Notes: generated by a model not told the origin, from the sequence alone. 41,450 bases of DNA from an uncultured Opitutia bacterium (GCA_903827245.1 CAIKHO010000024.1:1-41450); one strand, 5' to 3'. Shown: positions 7,767 through 19,481, counted from the first letter of the stretch. Translations and numbers: made by a program.

Positions 7767-8645
7767 ATGACGCCCGACCGGCCGATTTCCGAACTCTTTG
7801 CCCACAAGCGCCCCTTGCGTTCGCTGGAATTTTTTCCGCCCAGGGACGACGCCGGCACCGAGGCCCTGCGCCAGACGGCCACTGTGCTCCAGCGTATCTC
7901 TCCCGATTTTGTGTCCGTGACCTACGGCGCCGGCGGCAGCACGCGCGAGCGCACCGCGCAGATCTGCGATTTCCTCAAGCGCGACTTCGGCTTCACCGTC
8001 ATGCCGCACCTCACCTGCGTGGGTCACACGCGCGCCGAGTTGTCGGAAGTCGCCGACCGGATTTATGCCGGCGGCTTTCGCAACATCATGACACTCCGCG
8101 GCGACCCGCCGAAGGGCGAAACGACCTTCACCCCCTACAAGGACGGCCTGCGCTACGCCAACGACCTCGTCACGCTGCTCAAGGCGCGCCATGCCGACTT
8201 CTGCCTGGGTGTCGGCGGCTATCCCGAAAAGCACCCCGAGGCGCCCGACGCAGCCGCCGATCTCGTCAACCTCAAGCGCAAGGTCGACGCCGGTGCGGCA
8301 TTCGTCACCACGCAGCTTTTCTTCGACAACGCCGTTTACTACCGCTTCGTGGACAAATGCCGCGCCGCCGGCATCACCGTGCCCATCGTGCCCGGGATCA
8401 TGCCGGTGCTTTCGCTCAAGCAGATCCAGCGCTTCACCACGATGTGCGGCGCCTCCCTGCCCGCCCAGCTCGTCAAGCGCCTCGAGGCCGCCGGCGACCA
8501 GGCCGAGGTGATGGAAACCGTCGGCATCGACTGGGCCCTCACCCAGATCCGCGACCTTTTCGCCCACGGCGCCCCGGGCTACCATCTCTACATCCTGAAC
8601 CGCGCCAAAAGCGCGCTTGCGCTCGCCGCCGGCTTGGCGGCATAG
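7767..8645 (+). CDS. metF: 5,10-methylenetetrahydrofolate reductase
   Basis: The 292-aa flavoenzyme reduces methylene-THF to methyl-THF, the methyl donor for methionine synthesis. The opening SLEFFPPRDD carries the conserved catalytic Glu, followed by VSVTYGAGGSTR, MPHLTCVG and NIMTLRGDPP. The FAD/folate region FVTTQLFFDN and the PGIMP segment come later. Its length matches bacterial MetF. The ATG at 7767 is chosen because it places the family N-terminus correctly and follows a pyrimidine-rich leader; the longer frame from 7647 adds 40 residues with no homology signal. No other methionine gene is adjacent. Confidence 0.94.
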   Translation: MTPDRPISELFAHKRPLRSLEFFPPRDDAGTEALRQTATVLQRISPDFVSVTYGAGGSTRERTAQICDFLKRDFGFTVMPHLTCVGHTRAELSEVADRIYAGGFRNIMTLRGDPPKGETTFTPYKDGLRYANDLVTLLKARHADFCLGVGGYPEKHPEAPDAAADLVNLKRKVDAGAAFVTTQLFFDNAVYYRFVDKCRAAGITVPIVPGIMPVLSLKQIQRFTTMCGASLPAQLVKRLEAAGDQAEVMETVGIDWALTQIRDLFAHGAPGYHLYILNRAKSALALAAGLAA

Positions 8646-8712
8646 ACCGCACGTTTTACTTCCGCTCGGCGCCTTTGCGCCTCTGCGCGAAACTCATCGG
8701 TCCGAATCAGTC

Positions 8713-9120
8713 CTACCCACCCGCGAACACCGGCCGGAATCCCGCTTCCGTCAGAATCCTCGCCACCGTCTCGCGCTGGTCCCCCTGAATCTCGATCCGG
8801 CCCTCCTTGACGGTGCCGCCGCAGCCGCAGGCGGCGCGCATTTTCTTCGCGAGTTGCTCCTTCTCGGGCAGTCCGATCCCCGTGAAGCCGGTCACAACCG
8901 TCACGGTCTTGCCGCCCCGGTTGCCCGTTTCACGCAGGATGTCCACACGCCCTCGGTTCCGGGCGGGCGGACTTGCCGGCTTGGCGGCGACAGCCGCCCT
9001 GCGGTCCGTCACTCCGTCAACTTTGCCCACCGCCGGCAGCCCGGCGGCATTGAGCGCACCAAAGGGATTCTGGCCCAGCCCCTGCCCACCATCGGTTGGA
9101 ATTTTGCCGTCCAGCGCCAT
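8713..9120 (-). CDS. SUI1/YciH-type translation initiation factor
   Basis: This 135-aa protein has a low-complexity N-terminal half (Ala/Pro/Gly-rich) and a C-terminal SUI1 domain with VTVVTGFTGIG, KKMRAACGCGGTVKEGRIEI and GDQRETVARIL. The pattern xCGCGGTVKxGxIxIQGD is typical of bacterial YciH/eIF1-like proteins, which bind the small ribosomal subunit and can discriminate start sites. The ATG at 9120 is preceded by AAAGGGTGA, one of the few convincing Shine-Dalgarno sequences in this window. A GTG at 9126 overlapping the upstream stop is the alternative. It follows the small gene at 9123-9365 with essentially no gap, so the two are co-translated. Confidence 0.88.
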   Translation of the reverse strand: MALDGKIPTDGGQGLGQNPFGALNAAGLPAVGKVDGVTDRRAAVAAKPASPPARNRGRVDILRETGNRGGKTVTVVTGFTGIGLPEKEQLAKKMRAACGCGGTVKEGRIEIQGDQRETVARILTEAGFRPVFAGG

Positions 9121-9122
9121 AT

Positions 9123-9365
9123 TCACCCTTTGGCCGGACGCGCGCCGCAGGCTCCGGCAGGGATATCCGTGTCGCCGCCCAGGAACATCAATGCTTTGGC
9201 ATAGCTCCGCCGCTCAAGGAAATGCGTCAGTTGCGGATGCAGTCCCGCCCGGCCCCGCTCGAGGAAATCGTCCAGCCGGGCCATCTCCGCGGCAATCACC
9301 GGCCCGTCCGAACGCTTGATGGCCGCAAGGAGCGTGTTCAGGGAGTCTTTGATCTGGGATTCCAT
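9123..9365 (-). CDS. Small helical protein upstream of SUI1 factor, unknown function
   Basis: The predicted 80-aa protein begins MESQIKDSLNTLLAAIKRSD and reads as mostly alpha-helical, with a Gly/Pro/Ala-rich tail. I do not recognise the family. A central amphipathic pattern (EMARLDDFLERGR, QLTHFLERRSYAKAL) suggests a helical bundle. The stop codon lies two bases before the ATG of the SUI1 gene, so translational coupling and a related ribosomal role are plausible inferences. The ATG at 9365 is preferred to the frame opening at 9419 because the extra 18 residues look like leader sequence. The 194-base gap to sucA is divergent and must hold promoters for both directions, though none is clear. 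Confidence 0.65.
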   Translation of the reverse strand: MESQIKDSLNTLLAAIKRSDGPVIAAEMARLDDFLERGRAGLHPQLTHFLERRSYAKALMFLGGDTDIPAGACGARPAKG

Positions 9366-9559
9366 AGCAGGGGTGGAAGAAACTAATCCCGCTGTTACCC
9401 AGCTTAAGGGGGATTGCAATCTCCGTCCCGTGACACCGGGAACTTGCCTCGCCGAAAATCCCGTGCTGTGTTTGTCCCTTCAAACCTTTTCCCACGCCCA
9501 GCGTCTACCTGACACTGCGTTCCACTCTGGCGTGCTGCCTTAACTTTTCCTGACATTCA

Positions 9560-12334
9560 ATGAAATCCATGACTTTCCCAACCGGCGCCAACGCCGATGT
9601 GATCGAGGCGGCCTACCGCTCGTGGCTGGACAATCCCGACTCGGTGGACCCGACCTGGCGTGCCTTCTTTCAAGGTTTTACCCTCGGCAGCAATGGCACC
9701 ACCCCGCTCAGCGCCGGCGCCGTGGGCGAGCATGCCGCCAACGCCGGGGTCGCGATCCTCGATTCGTTCAAGCAGCTCCAGGTCCATCGCCTCATCAATG
9801 CCTACCGCTCCCACGGCCATTTGCAGTCGCATCTCGATCCCATCGGCGAACCCCCGCCGGCCGATCCCCACCTCGATATCTCGGCCTTCGGCCTGGCGGA
9901 AGGCGACCTGAACGAGTCGTTCGAGGTCGGGCATTACAAGCAGGGCGGGCAGATGAAGCTTTCCGCCTTGATCAGTTCGCTCCGCACCACCTACTGCGGC
10001 CACGTCGGCGTCGAGTACATGCACATCCAGGACCGCGACGCGCGCGAGTGGCTGCGGGAACGCATGGAGAGTCATGACAACCAGCCCCAGTTCGAGAAGG
10101 TGCAGAAGGTCCGCATCCTCCGCCGCCTGCACAAGGCCGAGCTGTTCGAGAAATTCCTTCACACCAAGTACGTCGGCCAGAAGCGCTTTTCCCTTGAGGG
10201 CGGCGAGACTTTCATCGCCGCGCTCGACGCCATCGTCGAGCACTGCCCGAACGCCGGCGTCGACGAGATCGTCATGGGCATGGCCCACCGCGGCCGCCTC
10301 AACGTCCTCACCAGCATCCTCCGCAAGCCCTTCGAGCTCCTGTTCGAGCAATTCTCCGAGAACTACCTGCCCGATGCCGTCGGCGGTGATGGCGACGTCA
10401 AGTATCACCTCGGCTACGAGGCCGTGCTCGACACCACGGGCGGCCGCAAGGTCGAGTTCCGCCTCGCCTCCAATCCTTCCCACCTCGAGATCGTCAACCC
10501 GGTGGTCGAGGGCCGCGTCCGTGCGCGCCAGCGCATTCGCGGCGACGTTGAGCGCCGCCGTGTCCTCCCGATCCTGACGCACGGCGACGCCGCGGTCGCC
10601 GGCCAGGGCGTGGTCGCCGAGACCCTCAATTTTTCCCAGCTGCCCGGCTATCGGACCGGCGGCTCCCTGCACTTCGTCATTAACAACCAGATCGGCTTCA
10701 CCACCCTGCCCGCCGATGCCCGCTCCACGCGGTATTGCACCGATGTCGCGAAGATGATCGAGGCGCCGATCTTCCATGTGAACGGCGACGACCCCGCGGC
10801 CGTCTGCATGGTCGCCCAGCTCGCGCTCGATTTCCGCGAGAAATTCCAGCGCGATGTCTTCATCGACATGTATTGCTACCGCAAGCATGGCCACAACGAG
10901 ACCGACGAGCCCGCGTTCACCCAGCCGACCCTCTACCGCAAGATCGCCGTGCACCCGCAGGTGTCCGCCATCTACACCGAGAAGTTGATCGCCGAGGGCA
11001 GCATCACCGCCGGGGAGGCCGACGCCATCAAGGCCGAGTACACCGCCGCCCTCGAGGCCAACCTCGCCAAGGCGAAGGAAACCGAGGCCAATAAGTCCGC
11101 CCGGCGCGCCGCGGCCAACCCCACGGACATTTTCAAGGGCTCCACGGCCGTTTTCCAGCCGCGGTACACCCACACCCCCGTGACCACCGCCGTCCCGGCC
11201 GCGCTCATCGACCAGTGCGTGGCCGGCCTCACGCGCGTCCCCGCCAATTTCCGCATCAATCCCAAGATCAAGCGCTTTCTCGAGAACCGCGCCCAGGCCC
11301 ACCGCGACGGCGGCCCGGTCGACTGGGGCTTCGGCGAGGCGTTGGCCTTCGGCACCCTCCTGCTCGAGGGCACCCCTGTGCGGCTCAGCGGCCAGGATTG
11401 CAAGCGCGGCACGTTCAGCCACCGCCACGCCGTGCTCTACGATTCCGAGACCCGCGAGCGCTACACGCCGCTCCTCAACCTCGGTGAAAAACAGGCGACG
11501 TTCTGCGTCTACAACTCCCTGCTCTCCGAGGCCGCCGTCCTCGGTTTCGATTACGGCTACTCGCTCGATTATCCCCAAATGCTCTGCATCTGGGAGGCCC
11601 AGTTCGGCGACTTCGCCAACGGCGCCCAGGTCGTGATCGACCAGTTCATCAGCAGCGGCGAGTCCAAGTGGCAGCGCAACAGCGGCATCGTGCTGCTCCT
11701 GCCCCATGGCTACGAGGGCCAGGGGCCCGAGCATTCGTCCGCGCGCCTTGAGCGTTTCCTCCAGCTCTGCGCCGAGGACAACATCCAGGTGGCCAACATC
11801 ACCACGCCCGCCAACTTCTTCCACCTGCTCCGGCGCCAGATGAAGCGCGACTTCCGCAAGCCGCTCATCGTCATGTCGCCCAAGTCCCTTCTGCGCCACC
11901 CCGCGGCCGTGTCGCGCATCGGCGATTTCACCAGCGGCAATTTCCAGGAGATCATCGACGACCCGGCCGCACCGCCCAAGGCCGCGCGCGTCATCCTTTG
12001 CTCCGGCAAGGTCTACTACGACCTCGTCGATTACCGCGCCAGGCAGCAGATCGCCGACACTTCCATCGTGCGCATCGAGCAACTCTACCCGCTCCACCGC
12101 AACCGCCTCGCCGAGCTGTTCGACAGCTACGGCCATGGTACGCGCCTCGTCTGGTGCCAGGAGGAACCCAAGAACATGGGCGCCTGGACGTGGATCGCCC
12201 CCCAGATCGAGGAAATCTTCGGGCACAAGCCGATCTACGTCGGCCGCGATGCCGCCGCCTCACCCGCCGTCGGCGCCCTGGCCTTGCATAAGCTGCAACT
12301 CGCCGCCTTCCTGCAAACCGCGTTCAGCGCCTGA
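9560..12334 (+). CDS. sucA: 2-Oxoglutarate dehydrogenase E1 component
   Basis: The 924-aa thiamine-diphosphate enzyme decarboxylates 2-oxoglutarate and passes the succinyl group to the lipoyl domain of E2. The N-terminal E2-binding segment is present ([20 protein letters not shown]). Further diagnostic stretches are [25 protein letters not shown], the Mg/ThDP region [20 protein letters not shown]-like [12 protein letters not shown], and the C-terminal FEAQFGDF-like [13 protein letters not shown]. Its length is close to that of E. coli SucA (933). It is the first gene of sucA-sucB-lpdA, with 38 bases to sucB. An alternative ATG three codons in (9569) is possible. Confidence 0.96.
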   Translation: MKSMTFPTGANADVIEAAYRSWLDNPDSVDPTWRAFFQGFTLGSNGTTPLSAGAVGEHAANAGVAILDSFKQLQVHRLINAYRSHGHLQSHLDPIGEPPPADPHLDISAFGLAEGDLNESFEVGHYKQGGQMKLSALISSLRTTYCGHVGVEYMHIQDRDAREWLRERMESHDNQPQFEKVQKVRILRRLHKAELFEKFLHTKYVGQKRFSLEGGETFIAALDAIVEHCPNAGVDEIVMGMAHRGRLNVLTSILRKPFELLFEQFSENYLPDAVGGDGDVKYHLGYEAVLDTTGGRKVEFRLASNPSHLEIVNPVVEGRVRARQRIRGDVERRRVLPILTHGDAAVAGQGVVAETLNFSQLPGYRTGGSLHFVINNQIGFTTLPADARSTRYCTDVAKMIEAPIFHVNGDDPAAVCMVAQLALDFREKFQRDVFIDMYCYRKHGHNETDEPAFTQPTLYRKIAVHPQVSAIYTEKLIAEGSITAGEADAIKAEYTAALEANLAKAKETEANKSARRAAANPTDIFKGSTAVFQPRYTHTPVTTAVPAALIDQCVAGLTRVPANFRINPKIKRFLENRAQAHRDGGPVDWGFGEALAFGTLLLEGTPVRLSGQDCKRGTFSHRHAVLYDSETRERYTPLLNLGEKQATFCVYNSLLSEAAVLGFDYGYSLDYPQMLCIWEAQFGDFANGAQVVIDQFISSGESKWQRNSGIVLLLPHGYEGQGPEHSSARLERFLQLCAEDNIQVANITTPANFFHLLRRQMKRDFRKPLIVMSPKSLLRHPAAVSRIGDFTSGNFQEIIDDPAAPPKAARVILCSGKVYYDLVDYRARQQIADTSIVRIEQLYPLHRNRLAELFDSYGHGTRLVWCQEEPKNMGAWTWIAPQIEEIFGHKPIYVGRDAAASPAVGALALHKLQLAAFLQTAFSA

Positions 12335-12372
12335 TTTTCCCCGGACTTTTTCCAACCTTCTTCTCCCTTTTC

Positions 12373-13587
<1,215 letters not shown>

Positions 13588-13596
13588 GTTCCGCCC

Positions 13597-13688
13597 ATCT
13601 TTCTCTTTCCTCTTTATCTTTCTTCTTTCTCCCAAAGCGGATCGAAGAGGGAGGGAGTAAGAGAAAAATAAAGAGGAAAGAGAAAGAT
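13597..13688. repeat. Long purine/pyrimidine hairpin between sucB and lpdA
   Basis: The left arm 13597-13633 is almost pure pyrimidine (ATCTTTCTCTTTCCTC...). The right arm 13653-13688 is its nearly perfect purine-rich complement (...AGAGGAAAGAGAAAGAT). A 19-base spacer separates them. The structure fills the gap between the two genes and ends five bases before the lpdA ATG, so the only purine-rich, Shine-Dalgarno-like bases for lpdA are inside the stem. Confidence 0.9.
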
Positions 13689-13693
13689 TTATT

Positions 13694-15106
<1,413 letters not shown>

Positions 15107-15109
15107 TTC

Positions 15110-15140
15110 GTACGGGCGTTCCTCGCGGACGCCCTCCGAT
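15110..15140 (+). repeat. REP-like hairpin between convergent lpdA and the epimerase gene
   Basis: GTACGGGCGTTCCTCGCGG followed by ACGCCC forms a hairpin in the 41-base gap between the two convergent stop codons. It belongs to the same family as GTAGGGGCGTTCC elements at 20217, 31919 and 36434 (minus strand). Its position suggests use as a bidirectional transcription barrier, although there is no T-run. Confidence 0.7.
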
Positions 15141-15147
15141 AAAAACC

Positions 15148-17001
15148 TCAGCGACTGATATCGCCCAGCATCGCCTCGAGCGTCGCGTACCCCGCCAGCA
15201 ATTTGCTCGCCCCCGCGCAGCGCTCCTTCGAGGCCAGCCCGGTGTTTTCCGCGAGGAAGACGATGTAGGCCGCCACGTTCTTCGAGTAATTGAGCCGGCC
15301 TTCTGCACTGACCGCGTAGAACCGCGCGCGCTGCCCATACCCGGCCGGCGAATGGTCGCCGAGCGCCGCCTTCTCCGCCTTGCCGCCCGCCGCGAGCACG
15401 TAGAGGAAATTGTATTCGAACCAGAACATGTGCTCCGGGCTCGGCGTCAGCGCCCCGATCGCCGCGCGCACCTTGCCTTCATCGCCGAACACCTCCGTCG
15501 GCTTGCCCGACTTCGCCAGCGCGTCGGCCACGAAGCTCCGCGCCATCTTCTGCTCGGTCGCATCGCTGCTGAAGCTCCCCTTGAGCGCCAGCTCGACCGT
15601 AAACTTGTACCAGTCCTTCCACAGCGCCTGGTCCGCGGCGTTCTTCGAGGCGAACAGCGCGCGCCCCATCTCATAGGTGTAGCGGCCGCTGGTCTTGATC
15701 TCCAGCCGGCTGCCAGTCACCGCGCCCATCACCTGATAGTTCTCGGCCGACTTGCCCGAGCCCGAGTGAAAACCGATGCTCGCGCCGAATTTCTGGCATA
15801 CGCCCCACTGCTTCTCGATCAGGCCGCGCAGCGCGGCGTTGTCGGGATACGGCATGTTCTTCTGGAAGCCGAACGCCGGGGCCACGAAATGAATCTTCAT
15901 CCCGAGCACCTCGCAGAGCGCCAGCATGATGGCCGTCGTCTCCGGCGTGGTCAGGCCCGGTAGCTCGTCGATCGACAGCTCGCGCAGATACTCGCGGCCC
16001 ACGGCGGTCGTGAAAAGCTTCGCCCGCGCCGCACGATACTTTTCGTCGCGCTGCTTCATTTTCTTCAGCGATGGCCAGACGTAGGCCAGCAGCTTCGTGA
16101 ACTCGGCCTCATGTAGCGTGAGCCCGGCCGAGGACACCCTGGTCTTGACCTGCAGCACGACCACCGGGTCGACGTTCGCCTTCACCCAGGTTGCGGCATC
16201 GTCCGGCACCTTCGTCTGCGCCAGCTCCGGGGAAAGGTCGAAGGTGATGTAGCTCGCCAGCACGCAGCCGGTGACCAGCTGGTCCTCGCGGACATCGAAC
16301 TTGCCGCCAATGGGCTGGTGGTCGGCGTTGAAGCTCCACGCAATGCCACGGCGGTGGAAGCCGGTCTTGAGCTTCGAGAGCACGCAACCATGGCTCATGC
16401 CCTCGACACTCTGGCCCTGGTGCCCCTCGGGCACGTTGGTCCCGATGAAGGGGAACGGCACGGTGTCGAGCTGCCCGGCGAGCATCGCCTTCACGTCGTA
16501 CACCAGCTCGCGCGGGATGGAGTTCTGGTTTGCGGTGAGACCGATTTCCAGGGCGCTCATCGCCCATTCCACCGCCGGCCAGTGCAGGGTGGTGAAACGC
16601 GCGCCGATGCCGAGGGTGCTCTGGCCCAGCTTCTGCGCCGCCGACGGAAAGATCGTGGAGGCCGGATGATGCGCCTGCACCAGGTTTTTCAAGGCCAGCA
16701 GATTGGACCAGCTCGCCGGAAACACCGTCGTGCCGTCGCCGAGACCAAGCCCTTCCTCCAGCGCCCCCGGCACTCGCGCCGCCAGCCGCCAGGCGCAGTC
16801 GCCCGTGACCGTGTCTTCCAGCAGTGTCCATTCTCCAGCGGCCGTCGCGAAGCGGCTTTTCTCGTAAACTTTTATCCCCGCGGCGCCGGCGCGGAGCTTC
16901 GCGCTGAGCGCCGGCCAGTCGAGACAGAAGTCCGGACTCACGCATGGGTTGGTCGCGATGCGAAGATTGTGCTGCAGGAGGAAGTCATTGATGGGCGACA
17001 T
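15148..17001 (-). CDS. UxaE-like (tagaturonate epimerase family) protein
   Basis: This 617-aa soluble protein contains stretches I associate with the UxaE family (tagaturonate/fructuronate epimerase): SFNADHQPIGGKFDVREDQL, HFVAPAFGFQKNMPYPD and IGFHSGSGKSAENY, rich in His/Asp/Lys as in a metal-dependent, TIM-barrel-like epimerase. If correct, it interconverts C4 epimers of ketohexuronates in pectin breakdown. It is longer than the ~480-aa Thermotoga enzyme. No other uronate gene is nearby, so the assignment rests on remembered motifs. ATG 17001 (MSPINDFLLQHN) is chosen because the 65 residues before it read as repeat-derived leader. It converges on lpdA. Confidence 0.55.
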   Translation of the reverse strand: MSPINDFLLQHNLRIATNPCVSPDFCLDWPALSAKLRAGAAGIKVYEKSRFATAAGEWTLLEDTVTGDCAWRLAARVPGALEEGLGLGDGTTVFPASWSNLLALKNLVQAHHPASTIFPSAAQKLGQSTLGIGARFTTLHWPAVEWAMSALEIGLTANQNSIPRELVYDVKAMLAGQLDTVPFPFIGTNVPEGHQGQSVEGMSHGCVLSKLKTGFHRRGIAWSFNADHQPIGGKFDVREDQLVTGCVLASYITFDLSPELAQTKVPDDAATWVKANVDPVVVLQVKTRVSSAGLTLHEAEFTKLLAYVWPSLKKMKQRDEKYRAARAKLFTTAVGREYLRELSIDELPGLTTPETTAIMLALCEVLGMKIHFVAPAFGFQKNMPYPDNAALRGLIEKQWGVCQKFGASIGFHSGSGKSAENYQVMGAVTGSRLEIKTSGRYTYEMGRALFASKNAADQALWKDWYKFTVELALKGSFSSDATEQKMARSFVADALAKSGKPTEVFGDEGKVRAAIGALTPSPEHMFWFEYNFLYVLAAGGKAEKAALGDHSPAGYGQRARFYAVSAEGRLNYSKNVAAYIVFLAENTGLASKERCAGASKLLAGYATLEAMLGDISR

Positions 17002-17087
17002 GGGAGGCCCAGCGAAGCACAGGCCACCGGTCGCGGGCGAGGCGAAATTGCGGCGGCCTCCCCGACAGGGCGCGACGCCATCTGATT

Positions 17088-17196
17088 TTGCCACAAAAGG
17101 CACAAAGCATCCAAGGCTCCAGAGGTCTCCGTTGCGCCTATAGGCGCGCGGGCCAGCCGTTCGCAGTCCAGGACGCTTCGTGCTTCTTCGTGGCAA
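17088..17196. repeat. Inverted repeat in the leader of the epimerase gene
   Basis: TTGCCACAAAAGGCACAAAG (17088-17107) is matched, in inverse orientation, by a stretch ending CGTGCTTCTTCGTGGCAA (17179-17196). The arms are about 24 bases with several mismatches. The gap 17002-17223 otherwise shows no gene. This is another palindromic repeat family; no second copy is visible in the window. Confidence 0.6.
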
Positions 17197-17223
17197 CCCT
17201 CCGGCGGTTCCCCTGCATCCGGA

Positions 17224-17679
17224 TCAATTCAACTTCGCCACCGTGCCGTCCTTCTCCGTCGCGATGACCTTGTCGCCCTTGAAGACCACGCTGAACCGCT
17301 CGCGTTCGCGGCGAGTGGGATAATTCAGGTAGAAAGGATAGAGCGGGTTGCCCGCCACGTAGAAGCGGTGGTAGAGCCCCCGGTAAAGTGGCCGGCCTTC
17401 CGCGCTTTCGTAGTTCGCGTAGGTCCAGACCTCATTGCTGTCCCCCGCCGTGGCCCGCATGGCCACCCGGTCGGGTTCGCCGAGGGCCAGCCGGACCATT
17501 TCCATGTCGAAACCAGGCTCAACGCGGCCTTTTTTGATCAGGTCGAGCTGCGGCGGCGCGATCTTCGCCACGATTTCCGGATGAGTGCGGATCCGGGTTT
17601 CCGGTGTCGCGCACCCCATCAGGCTCAAGGCTCCCGCAACGGCAGCGGTCAGGAGGAAAATGTGGGTCGTGGGCTTCAT
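17224..17679 (-). CDS. Lipoprotein, BamE/SmpA-like, paralogue of the gene at 18527
   Basis: A 151-aa lipoprotein whose signal sequence ends in the lipobox LMGC, with Cys23 as the lipidation site. The mature part contains VEPGFDMEMVRLALGEPDRV followed by EVWTY, a pattern (G+hydrophobic turn, VxxxLGxPD, W-Y) like BamE/SmpA-type outer-membrane small lipoproteins. The same pattern occurs in the lipoprotein at 18527-18958, so the two are paralogues. ATG 17679 is chosen because it begins the signal peptide; the longer frame from 17709 adds ten residues. A role in envelope assembly is only an inference from the fold pattern. Confidence 0.75.
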   Translation of the reverse strand: MKPTTHIFLLTAAVAGALSLMGCATPETRIRTHPEIVAKIAPPQLDLIKKGRVEPGFDMEMVRLALGEPDRVAMRATAGDSNEVWTYANYESAEGRPLYRGLYHRFYVAGNPLYPFYLNYPTRRERERFSVVFKGDKVIATEKDGTVAKLN

Positions 17680-17742
17680 CGGGGGAAAAAATAAATCGCT
17701 TTCCTGCACTGACGGACCCGCATTGGATGCCGTGGTTTCATC

Positions 17743-18423
17743 ATGACAACACTTTTGCTCTGGGACATCGACGGCACATTGATCAACTCAGGCGGGGCCG
17801 GCATGCGCGCCCTGCGCACTGCGTTGAAAAATTGCTTCAGCATCGAGGGCTCGCTGGATGACATTGATTTTGCCGGGCGGACCGATCGCTGGATCATGCG
17901 GCGGGTCTTTGCCAAGTTCGACCTGCCCGCCACCGAGGAAAATTTCGCCCGTTACCTCGAGGTTTACCTGGCTGCCCTGCCCACGGAACTTGCCGGGCCG
18001 GGCGCGCATGTGCTCCCGGGCGTTCGAAACCTGCTCCTCGCCGCCGCCGCGCGCGCCGACCTCACCCAGGGGCTGCTGACCGGCAACATGCGCCGTGGCG
18101 CCGAGATCAAGCTGGGGTTCCACGGACTCTGGACCCATTTCCCATTCGGCGCCTTCGCGGATGACGGCGAATGGCGCAATGACCTCGGCCCCCATGCCTT
18201 GCGCCGGGCCCGGGAGCACACGGGCCGGGAATTTTCCCCAGAGCGCATCTGGGTAATTGGCGATACGCCGCATGACATCGCCTGCGGCCGGGCCATTGGC
18301 GCCCGCACGCTCGCCCTCGCCACCGGTTCGCATTCCGCCAGCGATCTGGCCACGCATCAGCCCAGCGCGGTTCTCGCCGATCTGGCTGACGCCGCCGCCT
18401 TCTGGCAGATTCTCGGCGACTGA
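17743..18423 (+). CDS. HAD-superfamily hydrolase, phosphoglycolate-phosphatase-like
   Basis: The 226-aa protein carries the HAD nucleophile motif DIDGT (Asp8 and Asp10 near the N-terminus), a helical cap region (about residues 18-85), motif II LLTGN, and motifs III/IV VIGDTPHDIACGRA. This arrangement is typical of subfamily IA phosphatases (Gph/PGP-like). The cap sequence does not let me name a substrate. It is divergent from the lipoprotein on its left (64 bases between starts) and is followed immediately by a palindromic repeat and a convergent lipoprotein gene. Confidence 0.85.
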   Translation: MTTLLLWDIDGTLINSGGAGMRALRTALKNCFSIEGSLDDIDFAGRTDRWIMRRVFAKFDLPATEENFARYLEVYLAALPTELAGPGAHVLPGVRNLLLAAAARADLTQGLLTGNMRRGAEIKLGFHGLWTHFPFGAFADDGEWRNDLGPHALRRAREHTGREFSPERIWVIGDTPHDIACGRAIGARTLALATGSHSASDLATHQPSAVLADLADAAAFWQILGD

Positions 18424-18480
18424 GTTGGAACCGAGACGTCCTCGTCGTGTGCGGACCGCGACCCGGAGGTCGTGGCTCCA
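18424..18480. repeat. GTTGGA-type palindromic repeat, copy 1
   Basis: GTTGGAACCGAGACG (18424 onward) is mirrored by a right arm ending GGAGGTCGTGGCTCCA (18465-18480). A related element, GTTGGAGCAGCGACCTCC, lies at 36138-36191. It begins one base after the HAD stop codon and occupies the gap between two convergent genes, where it may act as a transcription or decay barrier. Confidence 0.7.
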
Positions 18481-18526
18481 TCGGCGCAAGTCCGGCGCCC
18501 GCCTAAAAGCCGACCTGGCGTGGCCG

Positions 18527-18958
18527 CTACTTGCTCCGCACAGCCGATTCGACCGCCGAAACCGTCCCGCCCTCAAACACCACGCGCTTTGACTCGTCCG
18601 GCCCGAGGGGCCAGTCCCCGGAGCGCAAACCGACACCGACCGCCGTGTTGCCGCTGAAGGAGCCCAGCCCGAGTCCGAAGCCGATCCGCGGCGCGCGGTC
18701 GCGGTAAATCCAAGCCTCCGACTCGCCTCCCGCCGTCGTGCGGGTCGCAATTCGATCCGGTTCGCCCAGCGCCACCCTCACCTGTTCCGGCGTGAATCCG
18801 GGCTGCACCTGTCCGGCGGCCACTTTTTCCCTCACCGCCAGCGGCCAGGTTTCGTAGTCGGCGCGGTTCTTGGCGATGCGCGAACTGACGGTCGAGCAGC
18901 CCGCTACCAGCATGAGCAGGACGGCGGTCAGGACGGGAAAATGTGACCGGGATTTCAT
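18527..18958 (-). CDS. Lipoprotein, BamE/SmpA-like, paralogue of the gene at 17224
   Basis: This 143-aa lipoprotein has a signal peptide ending in the lipobox VAGC (Cys21). The mature part contains VQPGFTPEQVRVALGEPDRI followed by EAWIY, closely matching the gene at 17224-17679. The centre includes a Gly-rich stretch (GFGLGLGSFSGN) not found in the paralogue. The pattern resembles small BamE-type outer-membrane lipoproteins. The two copies bracket a HAD phosphatase, so they look like a local duplication. The substrate or partner is unknown. Confidence 0.75.
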   Translation of the reverse strand: MKSRSHFPVLTAVLLMLVAGCSTVSSRIAKNRADYETWPLAVREKVAAGQVQPGFTPEQVRVALGEPDRIATRTTAGGESEAWIYRDRAPRIGFGLGLGSFSGNTAVGVGLRSGDWPLGPDESKRVVFEGGTVSAVESAVRSK

Positions 18959-19037
18959 GTGTGATTAGAATTGCCGCGGCAAGGCCGGCCCCGGTATCGA
19001 CAGATCCAATCCCTTCAGGTTCATTTCCCCTTCCGCC

Positions 19038-19481
19038 ATGCCCCATCTCTTTACCATCGCCATCGGTTCAGACCACGCGGGTTTCGCCTACAAGGAGGCC
19101 ATCAAGGCCATGCTGCTCGCCGAGGGGCACACGGTGCGCGATTTGGGCACGTACTCGGACGCGCCCTGCGATTATCCCGATTTCATCCGCCCCGTCGCGG
19201 AGGCCGTGGCCCGGGGCGAATATGAGCGCGGCATCGTGCTCGGCGGCTCGGGCAACGGCGAGGCCATCGTCGCCAACCGGGTGCGCGGCGTACGTTGCGG
19301 CCTGTGCTGGAACGAGCAGGTCGCCATCTGGAACCGCTCGCACAACGACGGCAATGTGCTCTCCCTCGGCCAGCGCACCGTCAGCGAGGCCGAGGCGCTC
19401 AAGATCGTCCGGGTCTGGCTCGCCACCGAGTTTGAGGGCGGCCGCCACCTGGCCCGGATCAGGAAAATTGACGGGGCGTGA
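19038..19481 (+). CDS. rpiB: Ribose-5-phosphate isomerase B
   Basis: A 147-aa RpiB/LacAB-family sugar-phosphate isomerase of the pentose phosphate pathway. Asp12-His13 occur in the phosphate/ring-opening segment AIGSDHAGF. The active-site loop reads VLGGSGNGEAIVANRV: the catalytic Cys of the E. coli type is replaced by Gly, and Glu75 is in the position used as base in the mycobacterial type. The conserved RCGLCWNE and HNDGNVLSLGQR motifs follow. The length is normal. The start at 19038 follows the pyrimidine-rich leader CCCCTTCCGCC. Confidence 0.92.
   Translation: MPHLFTIAIGSDHAGFAYKEAIKAMLLAEGHTVRDLGTYSDAPCDYPDFIRPVAEAVARGEYERGIVLGGSGNGEAIVANRVRGVRCGLCWNEQVAIWNRSHNDGNVLSLGQRTVSEAEALKIVRVWLATEFEGGRHLARIRKIDGA

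Noticed and set aside
9557-12226. An 889-codon open frame antisense to sucA
   Set aside because: It is shadow coding caused by high third-position G+C. sucA on the other strand has full family motifs.
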